64,000 bases of DNA from an uncultured Alphaproteobacteria bacterium (GCA_902628835.1 CACOPD010000006.1:1-64000), one strand, 5' to 3'. Counted from the first letter of the stretch, positions 34,458-43,380 are shown. Numbers and translations are program-made. The notes: generated from the letters alone by a model not told the origin.

Positions 34458-37310
34458 TTATCCTGTTTTAACCTCTTCATATTCATCAATTGGAGGACAA
34501 ACACAAAATAAATTTCTATCACCGTATACATTATCAATTCTACTAACTGGACTCCAGTATTTATTATTTATTAAATATGCATGGGGGTAAGCGGCCTCTT
34601 TACGTGAGTATTTATGATCCCAATTATCAGAAGATACTTCTTCTATTGTATGTGGGGCGTTTTTAATAGGATTGTCAAGTTTATCAAAGTTACCATCTCT
34701 AATCATATTAATTTCATTATGTATAGATATCATTGCTTCACAAAATCTATCCAGCTCCTCTTTTGATTCACTTTCAGTAGGCTCAATCATAAGTGTACCT
34801 GGAACAGGAAATGACATTGTAGGTGCATGAAATCCGTAATCAATTAGTCTTTTGGCAATATCTTCATCTGAAATATTTAATTCTTGTTTAAATGGTCTAA
34901 TATCAATAATGAATTCATGTGCCACCATATTGTTCTTACCAGTATATAAAATAGGGTAATAATTTTTTAATCTTTCTTTTATATAATTAGCATTTAAAAT
35001 TGCTACTTGAGTTGCTAATTTTAAACCATCGTCACCCATCATAGAAATATATGAATATGAAATAGGTAAAATAGATGCACTCCCCCAGGGTGCAGCAGAA
35101 ACTGCCTCTTGATTTGTTAAACCTATTTCATTTTTAAACATAGGATGACCAGGAGCAAAATCTGCTAAGTGTTCTTTTAATCCTATAGCCCCAACTCCAG
35201 GTCCACCTCCACCATGAGGTATACAAAATGTCTTATGGAGGTTCATATGACATACATCAGGTCCAAATTTACCTGGTTTAGCTACACCGACCATTGCATT
35301 GTAATTAGCGCCATCTAGATATACTTGTCCGCCAGCTTCATGAATTTTTTTGCAAATTTCAACAATACTTTCTTCAAATACACCATGTGTTGATGGGTAT
35401 GTAATCATTAAAGCAGAAAGTCTATCACCTGCCTCCTCGATTTTTTTATCTAAGTGACCTAGATCAACGTTACCTTTATCATCACAGTTTACTATTAAAA
35501 TATCCATGCCACACATTTGTGCGCTAGCTGGATTAGTTCCGTGTGCACTTTTTGGAATTATACAAATATTCCTTTTAGTATCTGAATTCTTTTCGTGATA
35601 TTTTTGTATAGCTAATAAACCAGCAAATTCACCTTGCGCTCCTGCATTTGGTTGAAGTGAAACTGCATCAAAGCCAGTAATATCTTTTAACATTGATATT
35701 AATTCACTCATCATTTCATTATACCCCATACGTTGATGTGGTTCTAAAAAAGGATGTGCGTTTGAAAAACCTGGCAAAGTAATTGGAAGCATTTCAGATG
35801 CCGCATTTAATTTCATTGTGCAAGATCCAAGAGGTATCATTGATCTATTCAAAGCAACGTCTTTATTTTCTAATTTTTTTAAATATCTCATCATTTCTGT
35901 TTCAGAATGATAAATATTAAATACTGGATGGGTTAATATATTGTCTTTTCTTCCTAACTCATTTTTAAAAATTGAATTTTCAATTTTGCTTTCTATTTCT
36001 TCAGCATAAATTTCTTTGTTACTTTCATTGAAAAATTTGATTAAATTATCTACATCTTGTAATGATGTAGTTTCATCTAAGGAAATAGAAAAATGATCGT
36101 CATTTACAAATCTAAAATTTATACCATTGTCTATAGATTTATTTACCCAGTATCTTGATTTTGAATCTTTTACCAATAAAGTATCAAAATAATTTTTAGA
36201 TTTTACTTCAAAATTTAATATCTCTAATGATTTCTTTAGATATCTAGATTTATAGTGAATATCCTTCGCAATATTTTTTAATCTAGTTGGGCCATGATAA
36301 ATTGCATATGAAGCAGAAATTATTGCTAATAAAGCCTGTGCAGTGCAAATATTGCTTGTAGCTTTTTCTCTTCTAATGTGTTGTTCACGCGTTTGAAGAG
36401 CCATTCTGTAAGATCTTCTATTAGTACGATCAACTGACACACCAATTAGTCTTCCTGGTATCATTCTTTTATATTCATCTAATGTTGCAAAATATGCTGC
36501 ATGAGGGCCGCCTAGGCCCATTGGAACTCCGAACCTTTGTGTACTTCCAACAACTATATCAGCTCCAAAATCTCTGGGTGATTTCATAATTACCAAACTC
36601 ATAATATCAGCTGCTATTATTGATAAAGCATCGTGAAATTTATTTGTGTTTATTAAATCTTTAAGATTTGCAATTTCTCCATGTGTATCTGGATTTTGAA
36701 TTAAACAACCAAATGTATCATTATCTGGATTATCAAAAATAATTTTAATACCTAGAGGTTTAGCTCTTGTTTTTAAGACGGATAGTGTTTGTGGATGACA
36801 AGTATTTTGTACACAAAAAGAAAACTTTGCACTTTTTTTAATTTTGAAAGCCATCATCATAGCCTCAGCTGCTGCAGTACTTTCATCTAGTAAAGAAGCA
36901 TTAGCGATATCCATTCCGGTTAAGTCAATTATCATTTGTTGAAAGTTCATTAGCATTTCTAATCTACCTTGACTTACTTCAGGTTGATAAGGTGTATAAG
37001 CTGTGTACCATCCAGGATTTTCAAGTATATTTCTTAAAATTACACTTGGAGTTGTTGTATTATAATAACCCATTCCAATATAAGTTTTTTTAAAATTATT
37101 TTTTAAAGATAAAAGTTGTGTATTAGTTTTATTGAATTCTTCTGACATTCCAGGACGTAATTTAAGTTTATCTTTAAAAATAATATGATCTGGTACTGTT
37201 TTTTCTATTAAGTCATCTAGTGATTTACTACCAACAACTTTAAGCATTTCAGTAATATCTTCATTTCTTGGACCAATATGCCTGCTTGCAAATTTATCTA
37301 TATCTATCAT
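34458..37310 (-). CDS. gcvP: Glycine dehydrogenase (decarboxylating), P protein
   Basis: A full-length 950-residue P protein, both halves in one chain. FASRHIGPRNEDITEML opens it, STAAAEAMMMAF lies in the N-terminal half, and the PLP lysine is in MNLHKTFCIPHGGGGPGVG (about 685-703). It decarboxylates glycine and passes the aminomethyl group to the lipoyl arm of GcvH, whose gene ends immediately before it. It is expressed from the glycine riboswitch upstream of gcvT. Confidence 0.96.
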   Translation of the reverse strand: MIDIDKFASRHIGPRNEDITEMLKVVGSKSLDDLIEKTVPDHIIFKDKLKLRPGMSEEFNKTNTQLLSLKNNFKKTYIGMGYYNTTTPSVILRNILENPGWYTAYTPYQPEVSQGRLEMLMNFQQMIIDLTGMDIANASLLDESTAAAEAMMMAFKIKKSAKFSFCVQNTCHPQTLSVLKTRAKPLGIKIIFDNPDNDTFGCLIQNPDTHGEIANLKDLINTNKFHDALSIIAADIMSLVIMKSPRDFGADIVVGSTQRFGVPMGLGGPHAAYFATLDEYKRMIPGRLIGVSVDRTNRRSYRMALQTREQHIRREKATSNICTAQALLAIISASYAIYHGPTRLKNIAKDIHYKSRYLKKSLEILNFEVKSKNYFDTLLVKDSKSRYWVNKSIDNGINFRFVNDDHFSISLDETTSLQDVDNLIKFFNESNKEIYAEEIESKIENSIFKNELGRKDNILTHPVFNIYHSETEMMRYLKKLENKDVALNRSMIPLGSCTMKLNAASEMLPITLPGFSNAHPFLEPHQRMGYNEMMSELISMLKDITGFDAVSLQPNAGAQGEFAGLLAIQKYHEKNSDTKRNICIIPKSAHGTNPASAQMCGMDILIVNCDDKGNVDLGHLDKKIEEAGDRLSALMITYPSTHGVFEESIVEICKKIHEAGGQVYLDGANYNAMVGVAKPGKFGPDVCHMNLHKTFCIPHGGGGPGVGAIGLKEHLADFAPGHPMFKNEIGLTNQEAVSAAPWGSASILPISYSYISMMGDDGLKLATQVAILNANYIKERLKNYYPILYTGKNNMVAHEFIIDIRPFKQELNISDEDIAKRLIDYGFHAPTMSFPVPGTLMIEPTESESKEELDRFCEAMISIHNEINMIRDGNFDKLDNPIKNAPHTIEEVSSDNWDHKYSRKEAAYPHAYLINNKYWSPVSRIDNVYGDRNLFCVCPPIDEYEEVKTG

Positions 37311-37682
37311 CTACTGCTCCAAAAATTTTTTATAATCATCTTCAGTCATTAGCTCATCATATTGACTAAGATTTGATACTTTCATTTTAAAAATCCATCC
37401 TGTATTTTCAGCGTCTTGATTTATGATTGCAGCATCACTTTCTAAATTATTATTTACTTCCATGATTTCACCATCAATTGGTGCATAAATATCTGAAGCA
37501 GCTTTAACTGACTCAACCACACATATTTCATCCTTTGCATTGACAGATTTACCTACTGACGGCAATTCAATGAAGACTATATCACCAAGGCTTTCTTGTG
37601 CGTGATTAGATATACCAACAGTAGCTATACCACTATCAATTGAAACCCATTCATGATCTTTTGTATATTTTTTTTCACTCAT
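37311..37682 (-). CDS. gcvH: Glycine cleavage system H protein
   Basis: A 123-residue lipoyl carrier from ATG 37682, chosen because GGGAG lies 7 bp before it and family members start just before KYTKDHEW. The lipoylated lysine is in VVESVKAASDIYAPI. It overlaps the end of gcvT by 8 bp and abuts gcvP, forming gcvT-gcvH-gcvP. It shuttles the aminomethyl group between P, T and L proteins; the L protein (Lpd) is not in the window. Confidence 0.95.
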   Translation of the reverse strand: MSEKKYTKDHEWVSIDSGIATVGISNHAQESLGDIVFIELPSVGKSVNAKDEICVVESVKAASDIYAPIDGEIMEVNNNLESDAAIINQDAENTGWIFKMKVSNLSQYDELMTEDDYKKFLEQ

Positions 37683-38799
37683 TGTTACTCCCATTTTTTT
37701 TATAATTTTTTTTTACAAAAGGAAGATTAGTTTTCTTAACTAATTCCATTTTATTTCTAATTTCACAAAAAATTTCATTTTCAAAATTAAATTCTTTACT
37801 TACATAACCAATTGCTATTGACTTATTTAGGTTTGGGCTGAAACATCCACTGGTAATCTTTCCAATATTTTTCTTTGTATTATCAAATAAAATCATTCCA
37901 TCTCTTAACATTGTTCTATTAACTGAAACTAATCCAATTTTTATATTTGAAGGTTTATTTTTTAATTGTTCTGATAAAACGTTATTACCGTTTAATTTTG
38001 TATCATTTAAACGTTCTTTGTCTAAAGCCCATGATAATCCTGCTTCGATAGGTGTAATTTTTTCGTTAAGCTCATGACCATATAAACTTAATCCCGCTTC
38101 AAGCCTCAATGAATCTCTTGATCCTAGACCGCAGAGCATAGTATTTTCATTTTTTAATAAATTCTTCAAGAAGACTTCAGCTTGTTCAGTAGGAATAGAA
38201 ATTTCAAATCCGTCTTCACCTGTATAACCAGATCTACTTACTATTATTTTTTTTTTATTGTAATCAAAAAGTCTAATATCTAAAAATTTCATTTCTTTAG
38301 AAACTGTAATTATATTTTTTAAAACTTCAAAAGACTCTGGGCCTTGAATAGCAAATAAACAATTTTTGTTATGAATAATTTTTGAATCTGGAGCGCATTT
38401 AAAAAAAATTTTTTCATCTTCATTTTTTCTAGATGCATTGTAGACAATATATAAATTGGATTTGCCATTAATATCTATTAGAGAAACTATTAAATCATCT
38501 ACAACTCCACCATTTTTATTAAGTAAAAATGTATAATTTGATTTATTTTTTCTTATGTTTTTAAGTTTTAAAGGAATAAATATTTCTAAATTTTTTATAG
38601 TTAAATCATTAATTTCTATTAAGATTTGCCCCATATGACTTACATCAAAGATGCCTGAATGATTTCTTACATTTTTATGTTCATTAATTATGCCTGACTT
38701 ATAGTTAATAGGCATATTAAAACCAGCAAATGGAACCATTTTAGCACCATTAGATTCGTGAAAGTTTTTTAAAGGTATATCAAAAGGCAACTGGTTCAA
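37675..38799 (-). CDS. gcvT: Glycine cleavage system aminomethyltransferase, T protein
   Basis: A 374-residue T protein: SNGAKMVPFAGFNMPINY (17-34), FDVSHMGQI (51-59), SRSGYTGEDGFEI (about 206-218) and GLGSRDSLRLEAGLSLYGHE (about 242-261). The start is TTG at 38799; the first in-frame ATG is at residue 22, too late because family proteins begin well before that. A GGAG sits 7 bp upstream of the TTG. Transcribed with gcvHP under the tandem glycine riboswitch that ends 20 bp upstream. It transfers the methylene group to tetrahydrofolate and is distinct from the paralogue dmdA. Confidence 0.95.
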   Translation of the reverse strand: MNQLPFDIPLKNFHESNGAKMVPFAGFNMPINYKSGIINEHKNVRNHSGIFDVSHMGQILIEINDLTIKNLEIFIPLKLKNIRKNKSNYTFLLNKNGGVVDDLIVSLIDINGKSNLYIVYNASRKNEDEKIFFKCAPDSKIIHNKNCLFAIQGPESFEVLKNIITVSKEMKFLDIRLFDYNKKKIIVSRSGYTGEDGFEISIPTEQAEVFLKNLLKNENTMLCGLGSRDSLRLEAGLSLYGHELNEKITPIEAGLSWALDKERLNDTKLNGNNVLSEQLKNKPSNIKIGLVSVNRTMLRDGMILFDNTKKNIGKITSGCFSPNLNKSIAIGYVSKEFNFENEIFCEIRNKMELVKKTNLPFVKKNYKKNGSNNE

Positions 38800-38806
38800 A
38801 TAATAT

Positions 38807-38810
38807 CTCC
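38807..38810 (-). promoter_or_regulatory. Shine-Dalgarno fixing the TTG start of gcvT
   Basis: GGAG on the minus strand with 7 bp to TTG 38799 and 9 bp after the riboswitch P1 helix. No terminator hairpin with a T-run lies between aptamer and start, so access to this ribosome-binding site is the probable control point. Confidence 0.55.
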
Positions 38811-38819
38811 ACGTTACCC

Positions 38820-38960
38820 CTCTGTCTTTTTACCTGAGAGCTTTTCACCTTCGGTAGAGCTAAGTGCTCTTTTCCAGAGTTTTTTTTTAACGGTCCATTG
38901 TGCCTGAGAGTTTCCGGGTCGTTGCTCCTTCGGCTCTGAAATTTCAGTATCTCCCGTTAA
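38820..38960 (-). promoter_or_regulatory. Tandem glycine riboswitch upstream of gcvTHP
   Basis: Two glycine aptamers are read on the minus strand. Aptamer 1 (38960-38887) is closed by TTAACGG/CCGTTAA and has the conserved GCCGAAGGAGCAA and CTCAGGCA elements. Aptamer 2 (38879-38820) is closed by CTCTG/CAGAG with ACCGAAGGTGAAA and CTCAGGTAAAAAGACAGAG. The linker is a short A/T run. This is the classical cooperative arrangement that turns on glycine-cleavage genes when glycine is high. A possible promoter is TTGTTA (38992-38987) and TATAAA (38971-38966), with 15-bp spacing. Confidence 0.93.
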
Positions 38961-38992
38961 CTATTTTTATACTTATTTTTATAATTTAACAA

Positions 38993-39565
38993 TTAATTTA
39001 GAGGTATTTTATTATAAATTTTTGATTTTTGGTAAATTTCCGATAATTTTTGATACTCTTCATTAATATTATTGATTTTATCTGATAATGAGTCTTCTAT
39101 TCCTAATCTTTTAATTTCTGATAGAATTGAGTAACTTCGCCAATAATCATTATTAACATTGTAATTACCATCGTTGATTTTAAAAACCTCAGTCAAAATT
39201 TTAAGATCGTGAGGAATGTAAAAATCTTCTTTTGTGTCACTATATGAAAAAAAATAATAAAAATTGTCAAATCCAGCCCAAGTAATAGCTGATAAACACA
39301 TAGAACAAGGTTGATGTGTGCTTATGAAGTAATAATCTTTTGTATTAAATAATTTTTTTTCAAATAAATTAAAAAGAGTTGAAATTTCTCCGTGGAATAA
39401 GGGGTTTTTTATTTCTTGATTTGTACCTAGACAAATAATGCTAAGGTCAGATTTTTTAACAATAAATCCACCAAATATTTTATTTCCTTCGTTTATTGAA
39501 ATTTTGGTTAATGGAATAAGATCCTCTAAAATAATGTCTAAAATTCTTTCAAAATTAGTAATCAT
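38993..39565 (-). CDS. Cytidine/guanine deaminase-superfamily protein
   Basis: A 190-residue zinc deaminase. The zinc histidine and catalytic glutamate are in FHGEIST (58-64), and the cysteine pair in HQPCSMCLSAITWAG (105-119). The order H-x-E...P-C-x-x-C is that of the CDA superfamily; the lack of the TadA tRNA-binding pattern and the longer C-terminus (IEDSLSDKINNIN) suggest a nucleobase or nucleoside deaminase, not TadA. It lies between the sRNA candidate and the glycine riboswitch. The substrate is not assigned. Confidence 0.75.
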   Translation of the reverse strand: MITNFERILDIILEDLIPLTKISINEGNKIFGGFIVKKSDLSIICLGTNQEIKNPLFHGEISTLFNLFEKKLFNTKDYYFISTHQPCSMCLSAITWAGFDNFYYFFSYSDTKEDFYIPHDLKILTEVFKINDGNYNVNNDYWRSYSILSEIKRLGIEDSLSDKINNINEEYQKLSEIYQKSKIYNKIPLN

Positions 39566-39609
39566 TATGAAATAACTGTTACTTTATTTATTGGATTTGT
39601 CTATAAAAC

Positions 39610-39643
39610 AAAAAAAAGGGACCCAGCAAGCTAGATCCCTTTT
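39610..39643 (-). terminator. Rho-independent terminator of the small RNA candidate
   Basis: On the minus strand a 9-bp G+C-rich stem (39639-39631 with 39626-39618, CTTG loop) is extended by four A:T pairs and followed by eight T (39617-39610). The plus strand has only four T after the stem, so the terminator points leftward. Confidence 0.7.
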
Positions 39644-39724
39644 GTGTATCGTGCATTTCCTCCCGATACAATTTAATAATCGTTTCCTTTTATTAAATTG
39701 ATTATTACCTTTGCGTGTAATAAT
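39610..39724 (-). ncRNA. Candidate small RNA with three GGA-loop hairpins
   Basis: In the 281-bp gap between the deaminase gene and anmK the minus strand holds three consecutive hairpins and a terminator. Hairpin A: ATTATTA/TAATAAT (39724-39701), loop CACGCAAAGG. Hairpin B: 10-bp AATTTAATAA/TTATTAAATT (39699-39670), loop AAGGAAACGA. Hairpin C: TGTATCG/CGATACA (39670-39645), loop GGAGGAAATGCA. Every loop exposes an AGG/GGA element resembling a ribosome-binding site or CsrA site. A -35/-10 pair would start transcription near 39725. I do not recognise a named family. Confidence 0.6.
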
Positions 39725-39731
39725 TAATATT

Positions 39732-39760
39732 AAAATATCTATTTGTTATTTATCAATCAA
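39732..39760 (-). promoter_or_regulatory. Promoter of the small RNA candidate
   Basis: TTGATT (39760-39755), 17 bp, then TATTTT (39737-39732) on the minus strand. The predicted start is about 39725, exactly at the foot of the first hairpin, which supports the leftward orientation. Confidence 0.45.
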
Positions 39761-39846
39761 TAAAAAAATGTATTTTTGAAAATAATTAAACTTTTTTTGT
39801 TGATATGTTTGTTAATAAATTGTGCAAAATTAAATTTATTTAAAAA

Positions 39847-40953
39847 ATGAATAAAAATTCAAAACTTAATGTTTTAGGAATTATGACTGGTACATCGATG
39901 GATGGTGTTGATATCAGTTTGATCAATACAAATGGAACTAACTTTGTTAAAATTAAATGTGAAAAATCATATAAATTAAATAAAAATTATCAAAATAAAA
40001 TAAACAATCTAATATTAAATAAACCAAAAAATAGTAATAAAATTAAGGAATATTTTTTAAAAGAAGATAATTTTGTTACAGATATACTTGAAAAGAAAAT
40101 AATTTTGTTTCTAAAACAACAAAAAATTAATAAAAAAAATATAGATTTAATATCAATTAGTGGACAAACTGTTTATCATTACCCATCAAATAAAATATCT
40201 ATACAATTAGGAAATGGAAAAAAAATTGCAAATAATCTTAAAATTAAAACTATAAGTAATTTAAGAGATAATGATATTAAAAATGGAGGACAGGGAGCAC
40301 CAATTGGATCTTATTATCATAAGTTTTTAATACAAAAATTTAAGGAAAAAGTAGTTATAATAAATCTTGGAGGTATAGCAAATTTTTCGACTTTATTTTC
40401 AAAAAAATTATTATCATCAGATATTGGTCCAGCAAATTGCTTAATCGACGATCTTACCAATTATTTTTTTAATAAAAAATTTGATAAGGATGGAAATTAT
40501 GCAAGAAAAGGTAAGATCCATAATAAATTAATAGATAATTTTAAAAAAGATAAATTCTTTAAGAAAAATTTCCCAAAATCATTAGATAGAAATTATTTTA
40601 GAAATTACTTTAATAAACTTATTAAATTGGACAAATATGATGCACTAATGACTGCGAACTATATGACTTATATTGGATTTGAAGAATTATTAAAGAATAA
40701 AAAATTTAATATTAAAAAGATTTTACTTACTGGAGGAGGAAGAAAAAATAAATTACTCAAAGAAATATTAGTGAATAAACTGAATAAAAAAATTGAACTT
40801 ATTGATAAATATAAAATAAATGGTGATTTAGTAGAAGCTCAAATGTTTGCATATATTGGCATGAGATCATTTAAAAATTTAGTAATAAGTAATAAAAACA
40901 CTACAGGTGTGAAAAAAAATTTAAGTGGTGGAATTTTATACTTCCCAGATTAA
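39847..40953 (+). CDS. anmK: Anhydro-N-acetylmuramic acid kinase
   Basis: A 368-residue ASKHA-fold kinase with GIMTGTSMDGVDIS (11-24) for the nucleotide phosphate, DLISISGQTVYHYP (about 99-112), INLGGIANFS (about 174-183), DIGPANCLID (194-203) and LLTGGGRKN. It phosphorylates and opens anhydro-MurNAc during peptidoglycan recycling. It stands alone on the plus strand, overlapping the convergent dehydratase gene by 4 bp. The recycling partner nagZ is missing from its usual place at 50.3 kb. The coding is very lysine- and asparagine-rich. Confidence 0.93.
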   Translation: MNKNSKLNVLGIMTGTSMDGVDISLINTNGTNFVKIKCEKSYKLNKNYQNKINNLILNKPKNSNKIKEYFLKEDNFVTDILEKKIILFLKQQKINKKNIDLISISGQTVYHYPSNKISIQLGNGKKIANNLKIKTISNLRDNDIKNGGQGAPIGSYYHKFLIQKFKEKVVIINLGGIANFSTLFSKKLLSSDIGPANCLIDDLTNYFFNKKFDKDGNYARKGKIHNKLIDNFKKDKFFKKNFPKSLDRNYFRNYFNKLIKLDKYDALMTANYMTYIGFEELLKNKKFNIKKILLTGGGRKNKLLKEILVNKLNKKIELIDKYKINGDLVEAQMFAYIGMRSFKNLVISNKNTTGVKKNLSGGILYFPD

Positions 40954-41921
40954 TTAATTAAATTTACCCAAGTCTGTTTATCAATGTTTGAGCCACACAA
41001 TATTACCATTGTATTTTTACCAACAAACTTATTATTGATTTTATATTTTAATGCAGCAAGTCCAGCAACACATGCGGGTTCAAGAAATAACTTAAATTTT
41101 TTGTAACAAAAAACCATAAATTCTTTCATTTGATCATCAGAAATGGTTACCATTTCATCAATTACTTCTTTTGCTACTTCAAAAGAATATTGCTTATGTA
41201 AAGGTGCTGAAAGACTGTCAGCGATACTATTCACATTAATATTATTTAGTGGTTTGTTAGCTTTAAAACTTTGATTTAAACCATTAGCATTTTCAGGTTC
41301 AACACCAATAATTTTAATCTTAGGATAAAATTGTTTTACATACGACGAAACACCACTTATCAATCCCCCTCCTCCAACTGAAATTAATAAATTGTCAATT
41401 TTAGTATTAATTGATTTTAAATATTCTACAATTTCTAATCCCAAGGTAGCGCTACCTTGTAAAGTCAATGGGCCATCAAAAGGGTGAATAAAATAGTAAC
41501 CTTCATTTTTAGCATTTTCAGCATCAAGAAATGCTTGTTTTGGATTTGTAAAGATAATGTTAGCACCATAATTTTTACAAGTTTGAACTCTATATTTATT
41601 TGCACTTTCGTATAAAAAAATTTTATTTTTCAATTTAAATTGATTGGCCACAAATGAAGCAGCTATTGCATGATTTCCAGCACTAACAGCTGTAATTCCT
41701 CTGTTAAATTTATTCTGATCTTGAGAAATTATATTATTAATCGCACCTCTTGCCTTAAATGAACCAGATTTTTGCAAAAATTCACATTTAAAAAATAAAT
41801 TAGTAGAAAAATAATTATCAATATCATCAGGACATTTTAAAAAGGGAGTTTTATTAATAAATGGTCTAATTTTTTTATAAATTTTACTAATATTATCAGC
41901 AGATAAATCTTTAGGTATCAA
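40950..41921 (-). CDS. Threonine/serine dehydratase-like PLP enzyme
   Basis: A 323-residue fold-type II PLP protein without a C-terminal ACT domain. The PLP lysine is in GSFKARGAIN (52-61), AVSAGNHAIAASF (about 78-90) is the asparagine-phosphate loop, and SVGGGGLISGVSSY (about 180-193) binds PLP phosphate. The length and lack of a regulatory domain fit catabolic threonine ammonia-lyase or serine racemase/dehydratase; these cannot be separated by eye. It follows djlA with a 4-bp overlap. Confidence 0.87.
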   Translation of the reverse strand: MIPKDLSADNISKIYKKIRPFINKTPFLKCPDDIDNYFSTNLFFKCEFLQKSGSFKARGAINNIISQDQNKFNRGITAVSAGNHAIAASFVANQFKLKNKIFLYESANKYRVQTCKNYGANIIFTNPKQAFLDAENAKNEGYYFIHPFDGPLTLQGSATLGLEIVEYLKSINTKIDNLLISVGGGGLISGVSSYVKQFYPKIKIIGVEPENANGLNQSFKANKPLNNINVNSIADSLSAPLHKQYSFEVAKEVIDEMVTISDDQMKEFMVFCYKKFKLFLEPACVAGLAALKYKINNKFVGKNTMVILCGSNIDKQTWVNLIN

Positions 41922-42661
41922 GGAATTCCTCTAATTTCTTTTATTTTATCATAAGCAATATTAATAGCTGCTAACTCTTTATTAGATTGTTTAATAAATT
42001 CTTTTGGCATACCCTTAGCAATTAAATTATCTGGGTGATGTTCTTTATTTAATTTTATCCATTTTTTTCTTATTTCATTATCAGTACTCGATCTATTCAC
42101 ACCCAATATTTTATAAGGGTCAGATTCACTATTTTTTAAATTTGATTGGAAAATTCTTTGGAAATCTTTTTCACTAAATTTAAACGATTTAGAAATTGAT
42201 CTTAAAAAATCTATTTCGCTAATTGATATCTTTCCATCAGATGCTGCAATGTAAAATAAATTATTTAATAATTCTTCCAATAAAATTTTATTAGTTGCAA
42301 ATAAATTTCCTACTTGATTTGCAATCTCTTTATAACCATACGTATCTTTTTTTGCTTCATTAAATATTTTTGCAACTTTAGAAATTTCAGACTTTGGAAC
42401 TTTAAATTTTTCTTTAAATGCTCTAATTTCATCATCCGATACAATGCCATCTGACTTAGCTAATTTTGCTGCTAAAATAATAAAACTTAATGTAAAAATT
42501 TGTTGTTTTTGATTATTATTTATTCGATTAAAATTAAATGATGATCTTGATTTAGACCTTCTATCAAAAGCACCTCCAGCCATCACACCTAGGATAGCTC
42601 CTATAGGCCCGCCTAAAGCAAATCCTGCTGCTCCACCTATAACTCTTCCCCAAATACTCAT
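41918..42661 (-). CDS. DjlA-like TerB/J-domain co-chaperone
   Basis: A 247-residue protein. The N-terminus (10-31) is a glycine-zipper-like hydrophobic stretch, FALGGPIGAILGVMAGGAF. A TerB-type helical domain covers about 55-165, and a C-terminal J domain starts at DPYKILGV (about 179) with the HPD motif in NKEHHPDNL that stimulates DnaK. This domain order is that of DjlA. It overlaps both neighbours by 4 bp in a minus-strand run with an EF-hand protein and a small membrane protein. It is probably attached to the inner membrane. Confidence 0.85.
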   Translation of the reverse strand: MSIWGRVIGGAAGFALGGPIGAILGVMAGGAFDRRSKSRSSFNFNRINNNQKQQIFTLSFIILAAKLAKSDGIVSDDEIRAFKEKFKVPKSEISKVAKIFNEAKKDTYGYKEIANQVGNLFATNKILLEELLNNLFYIAASDGKISISEIDFLRSISKSFKFSEKDFQRIFQSNLKNSESDPYKILGVNRSSTDNEIRKKWIKLNKEHHPDNLIAKGMPKEFIKQSNKELAAINIAYDKIKEIRGIP

Positions 42662-42906
42662 CTTAAAGATTCAACCATACTTTTTAATTCGTTTATTTCA
42701 TTTTTAGAAATCTTATTATCTTGATTTAAATCTATGATTTGAAAGAGCAAAATTAATGATTGTTCAATTTCTTCATATGAAATAACTCCATCATTATTTA
42801 AATCTACAAAGTTAAAATACATCTCCTCTTCTTGATTAAGTTCAATAGAAAATGAAGATGAAGAATATAAGAGTATAAATAAAAGGAATGTATTTATCCA
42901 AACCAT
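42658..42906 (-). CDS. Small secreted EF-hand protein
   Basis: An 82-residue protein with an N-terminal signal-like segment (IFLLF-type hydrophobic core, 4-20) and two EF-hand loops: DLNNDGVISYEE (34-45) and DLNQDNKISKNE (58-69). Both loops have D, N/D, D/N, and E at the calcium-coordinating positions, so the pair should bind Ca2+ in the periplasm. The role is unknown. It overlaps djlA by 4 bp and the upstream gene by 13 bp. Confidence 0.75.
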   Translation of the reverse strand: MVWINTFLLFILLYSSSSFSIELNQEEEMYFNFVDLNNDGVISYEEIEQSLILLFQIIDLNQDNKISKNEINELKSMVESLR

Positions 42907-43121
42907 CTATACATTCCGATGATACCCGCTCCAGCATAGAAAAATTGTAAAAACAAAATTCCATTATGTTTTAATTTGTAGGCCCAAATTCCAATTATTA
43001 AAGCTGAAAACAATAATAAAGAAAAACCTATAAATTCTAATCCAATGTTAAATGCAACTAGTAGGGAATAAAGGATAGCTGTCGTAACGCCAATCCATTC
43101 TAAAAGTTTATTTGAATTCAA
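42894..43121 (-). CDS. Small membrane protein (75 aa), conserved-hypothetical type
   Basis: A 75-residue protein with three hydrophobic segments (about 8-28, 31-48 and 53-72). The ending FFYAGAGIIGMYRWFG resembles the CBU_0592-like small membrane proteins, whose last helix ends in a G-x-Y/W-R-W motif. No function is known. It sits 7 bp after cspA and overlaps the EF-hand gene by 13 bp. Confidence 0.65.
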   Translation of the reverse strand: MNSNKLLEWIGVTTAILYSLLVAFNIGLEFIGFSLLLFSALIIGIWAYKLKHNGILFLQFFYAGAGIIGMYRWFG

Positions 43122-43128
43122 TTAAATA

Positions 43129-43332
43129 TTATTTTTTCTTAATATTGATTGCGTTTTCTTTTCCACGGTTTTCACCGATTTCAAATTCAACTGGCATACC
43201 TTCTTCTAATGTGTCAATACCTGCAGCTTCTAAAGCTGATACGTGAAGAAAAACATCTTTTCCTCCATCATCATTTTCTATAAATCCATATCCTTTAGTT
43301 GGATTAAACCATTTAATTTTACCACTTGGCAT
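43129..43332 (-). CDS. cspA: Cold-shock-domain protein
   Basis: A 67-residue single cold-shock domain with RNP1 KGYGFIEN (13-20) and RNP2 DVFLHVSAL (26-34). The C-terminus ENAINIKKK fits. It binds single-stranded RNA/DNA and acts as an RNA chaperone. A strong AAGGAG lies about 8 bp before the ATG, and a promoter candidate lies about 50 bp upstream. The codon choice is less A+T-extreme than in neighbours, consistent with high expression. Confidence 0.93.
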   Translation of the reverse strand: MPSGKIKWFNPTKGYGFIENDDGGKDVFLHVSALEAAGIDTLEEGMPVEFEIGENRGKENAINIKKK

Positions 43333-43380
43333 ATTGTATTCTCCTTTATTTGTTATATGGGGGATTAAATTTATTTAACT

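Noticed and set aside
38993-39565. tRNA adenosine deaminase TadA
   Set aside because: The zinc motifs are those of the superfamily but the sequence around them and the C-terminal extension do not match TadA.
39600-39730. The small RNA read on the plus strand as an anti-Shine-Dalgarno (CCUCC-loop) RNA
   Set aside because: The plus strand has only four T after the first hairpin and no terminator after the last, whereas the minus strand has a well-spaced promoter and an eight-T terminator. I keep the plus orientation only as an alternative.
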